Shown: one piece after another, positions 34,357-36,162 of the stretch
Layout of the letters: every line of letters starts with the position of its first letter
How positions within the stretch are numbered: position 1 is the stretch's first letter
Notes under the pieces: generated by a model
Databases searched by the model: none
Seen by the model: only the letters and a program-made list of their open reading frames with translations
What the model was told of the DNA's origin: nothing
Position numbers and translations under genes: made by a program
NCBI GenBank assembly: GCA_913060695.1
Contig: CAJXUA010000028.1
Location: 1-36,162 of the forward strand
DNA length: 36,162 bases
Source: an uncultured Gammaproteobacteria bacterium
GTDB taxonomy: Bacteria; Pseudomonadota; Gammaproteobacteria; Pseudomonadales; Pseudohongiellaceae
Direction: 5' to 3'

Positions 34357-34668
34357 ACGGCACTAAATAACAAGTCAGGCAGGCAGTTGGCCTCGCCAGC
34401 GCTGCTTGATGCGTTATTAGTCTCTTTGAATGCAATCCCCATGAGTATCAAAACCTCTGCGGCTAAGCCTACGACGGTTATCTTCTTTTTTGCGTTGTTC
34501 CCTCAGTTTTATCTGCTCCAAATCCTGTACTACCTTTAATTATTTTCCTAAGCTTAACTTAGCTTCTATGGGATGGTTTATTCTATGCTTTTAGGAATGA
34601 AGGTTAATACGTAGAGCTAATTACTTATTAGTGCCACTTGGCGAGTTTTTCTGTTGGAGTGTTGTTAA
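34357..34668. other. Non-coding stretch upstream of the beta-lactamase
   Basis: About 310 bases with no convincing gene, no family A/B repeat and no recognised terminator or promoter. A 32-codon frame at 34441-34539 has no ribosome site. GGAG at 34656-34659 belongs to the beta-lactamase start. Confidence 0.4.
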
Positions 34669-35577
34669 TTGAAGTCATTACTGAAAGCCCTGAAACAATC
34701 GCGGGGTTTAAACGCTGCGGTTGTTCTTACTTATATCTTCTTTGTTAGCGCATCTGTAGCGCAAGATGGCGACCTAATTGAGACCATCACTCAGATCGAG
34801 GCTCAGCTAAACGCTCGTATAGGCGTAGCGGCATACTCCGTCGGCTCCGATACGCGCTGGCAGTACCATGCTGATGATCGCTTTCCGATGTCCAGCACAT
34901 TCAAAACACTGGCCTGTGCAGCATTGCTTCATCGTGTTGATTCTAATCAGGAAAGTCTTGATCGAGTAGTTAAAATAGAGGCAAAAGACATTGTGTCTTA
35001 CTCGCCTATCACGGAGACGCGGCTTGCTGATGCAGGAATGACTCTAGCCGAACTCTGCGATGCATCGATAACGGTCAGCGACAATACCGCGGGTAACTTG
35101 GTTCTAGGCGCCATCGATGGCCCCCAAGGTCTTACGCGATTTATGCGCTCCATAGGCGACAATGTCACACGCCTAGACCGCATGGAAACGCAACTCAATG
35201 AAGGCCTGCCAGGGGACCTGCGCGATACCACTACCCCGAACGCAATGGCCAAAGCAATGGAGAACTTGGTTCTGGGCGATGTGTTGACTGCTTCGTCTCG
35301 AGCGCAATTGGAGACATGGTTGCGAGGTGACACAGTGGCCGATGCACTGTTCAGAGCGGGCATTCCCATAAGCTGGGAGATCGGCGATAAGACCGGCGCG
35401 GGTGGTTATGGCTCTCGCTCTATTGCCGCGATCATGTGGCCTCCCTCTGGCAACCCAATTGTTGCCACGGTCTACATCACAGAGACCGAGGCCTCATTCG
35501 ATGATCGAAACTCGGCAATAGCACAAATCGGCGCCGCGATAGCGAAAGAATATGCCCGATCAAAGGGGTCAGAGTAA
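34669..35577 (+). CDS. Class A beta-lactamase
   Basis: A 302-aa precursor of an Ambler class A serine beta-lactamase, exported to the periplasm (signal to about SVAQD). All active-site motifs are present: SSTFK (Ser76, Lys79; S70-xx-K73 in Ambler numbering), SDN (137-139), ETQLN (Glu173, the E166 equivalent) and KTG (241-243). The stretch GDLRDTTTPNAMA resembles the CARB/PSE branch, but that branch has RSG where this has KTG. There is no cysteine just before the active serine. The start is a TTG with GGAG 9 nt upstream. The last residues SKGSE and the stop are encoded by repeat R11. Confidence 0.93.
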   Translation: MKSLLKALKQSRGLNAAVVLTYIFFVSASVAQDGDLIETITQIEAQLNARIGVAAYSVGSDTRWQYHADDRFPMSSTFKTLACAALLHRVDSNQESLDRVVKIEAKDIVSYSPITETRLADAGMTLAELCDASITVSDNTAGNLVLGAIDGPQGLTRFMRSIGDNVTRLDRMETQLNEGLPGDLRDTTTPNAMAKAMENLVLGDVLTASSRAQLETWLRGDTVADALFRAGIPISWEIGDKTGAGGYGSRSIAAIMWPPSGNPIVATVYITETEASFDDRNSAIAQIGAAIAKEYARSKGSE

Positions 35578-35623
35578 CTTGGTCGATCAGGTTACCCTGA
35601 CCCCTTTGATCGCTGCCCCGTTG
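35558..35623. repeat. Family A palindromic element R11
   Basis: The left arm at 35558-35582 lies over the 3' end of the beta-lactamase gene and ends in TTGG rather than TTGA. The right arm at 35587-35611 differs at two bases. A partial tip, CCCCGTTG, follows at 35616-35623. Confidence 0.93.
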
Positions 35624-35664
35624 GTTGACCGTTTGATAAGTCCTTTCAAAGCGAATATAAAAGT

Positions 35665-36096
35665 ATGATGAGCATAGCTATAGCCAGTGATCATGCAGGT
35701 TTCGAGTACAAATCAGCTATTAAATCCCATCTCGAAGGCAAGGGGATCGAAGTTGTTGATTTGGGGACCAACTCGGTTGAGCCCGTAGATTATCCGCAGT
35801 TCGTACGAGCGGCGGCACAATCCGTAGCGCAGGGGCGTCAGACCCTTGGCATTATCTTGGGTGGAAGTGGAAACGAAGCCATTGTTGCCAATAGGCTGCG
35901 CGGAATTCGTTGCGCAGTGGTATGGAACGAGCAAACGGCTCGCCTGGCCAAAGAGCACGGCGACTGCAATATGATCGGCATAGGCCAGCGACAGATGTCG
36001 AAGGAGTTAGCTATTGCCATTGTAGATGTATGGTTGAATGCGACATTCAAAGGCGGGCGTCATCAGAGGCGCATTGACCAAATCGACGAGTTCTAG
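35665..36096 (+). CDS. rpiB: RpiB/LacA/LacB-family sugar-phosphate isomerase
   Basis: A 143-aa isomerase. The N-terminal IAIASDHAGFEYK and the HGDCNMIGIGQR segment identify the RpiB family, which interconverts ribose 5-phosphate and ribulose 5-phosphate or related sugars. The loop GGSGNEAIVANR resembles the mycobacterial form, which has no catalytic cysteine and uses a glutamate; here the loop is one residue shorter. Two adjacent ATGs (35665, 35668) are both possible starts with only a weak ribosome site. Its TAG is directly followed by repeat R12. Confidence 0.88.
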   Translation: MMSIAIASDHAGFEYKSAIKSHLEGKGIEVVDLGTNSVEPVDYPQFVRAAAQSVAQGRQTLGIILGGSGNEAIVANRLRGIRCAVVWNEQTARLAKEHGDCNMIGIGQRQMSKELAIAIVDVWLNATFKGGRHQRRIDQIDEF

Positions 36097-36162
36097 GATC
36101 AAAGGGGTTATCAAAGGGGTCAGAGTAACTTGATCGATCAAGTTACTCTGACCCCTTTGATA
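36097..36162. repeat. Family A element R12: perfect 54-bp palindrome at the window end
   Basis: An extra tip copy, GATCAAAGGGG (36097-36107), precedes a perfect, loopless palindrome from 36109 to 36162 (27 + 27 bases) centred on GATCGATC. It starts at the first base after the rpiB stop and runs to the last base of the window. Confidence 0.95.

Noticed and set aside
34441-34539. 32-codon hydrophobic ORF between cspA and the beta-lactamase
   Set aside because: No ribosome binding site and no recognised family.
4627-36162. Reading the repeats as integron attC sites of a cassette array
   Set aside because: The arms have no RYYYAAC/GTTRRRY core sites, and no integrase gene is present. The cassette-like layout remains, but not as an integron.
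1-36162. CRISPR array
   Set aside because: The repeats are palindromic, far apart and separated by genes; there are no regular spacers and no cas genes.

Overview
The window reads as accessory chromosomal sequence from a Gram-negative, probably marine or environmental, gammaproteobacterium. Supporting signs are lipoboxes, a Tat signal, an outer-membrane-type DUF5916 protein, a tyrosinase, an S9A prolyl oligopeptidase, a CspA-type cold-shock protein and good Shine-Dalgarno sites. Species cannot be named from the sequence. There are no rRNA or tRNA genes, no CRISPR array, and no transposase, integrase or phage gene.

The most unusual feature is a family of short palindromic repeats between genes. 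Family A (11 loci) has a left arm starting GATCAAAGGGGTCAGAGTAA and the matching inverted right arm. Family B (2 loci) has the related arm AATAAATGGGGTCAGTGT. At 11 of the 13 loci the element touches, or lies within about 8 nt of, a stop codon. At two genes (histidine phosphatase, class A beta-lactamase) the left arm encodes the last residues (SKGSE) and the stop. The next gene often starts 3-30 nt beyond the right arm. Several elements carry partial duplications of the arm tip. The layout resembles single genes punctuated by REP/BIME-like hairpins, but no RAYT-type transposase is present here.

Layout: 1-132, a DUF5916 gene fragment joined to a repeat. 436-6814, repeat-punctuated genes: FG-GAP protein, DUF5916 barrel, RidA-like lipoprotein, 2TM protein, ICMT-like methyltransferase. 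6880-9303, CPBP protease and an esterase. 9331-14101, a LysR regulator divergent from a VOC / EamA / nitroreductase / cyclase / DUF4386 run that looks more AT-rich than its surroundings. 14217-20409, the densest repeat section: histidine phosphatase, methyltransferase, 31-aa membrane peptide, class V aminotransferase, methyltransferase, orphan MacB-like permease. 20408-33797, mostly repeat-free: prolyl oligopeptidase, lipoprotein, tyrosinase, FlK-like thioesterase, pseudouridine synthase, DsbA-like protein, GlcG/HbpS-like protein, methyltransferase, DapD, CSD-DUF1294 protein, TPR protein, epoxide-hydrolase-like protein, GrpB, 2OG-oxygenase-like protein and GNAT. 34150-36162, CspA, class A beta-lactamase and RpiB, closing on a perfect 54-bp palindrome at the window end.

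Most genes appear to be independent accessory functions. The clearest co-transcribed unit is 10374-13374. Both window ends sit in repeated sequence (an exact 55-bp duplicate at the start, a palindrome at the end), so the window is probably a contig broken at repeats.
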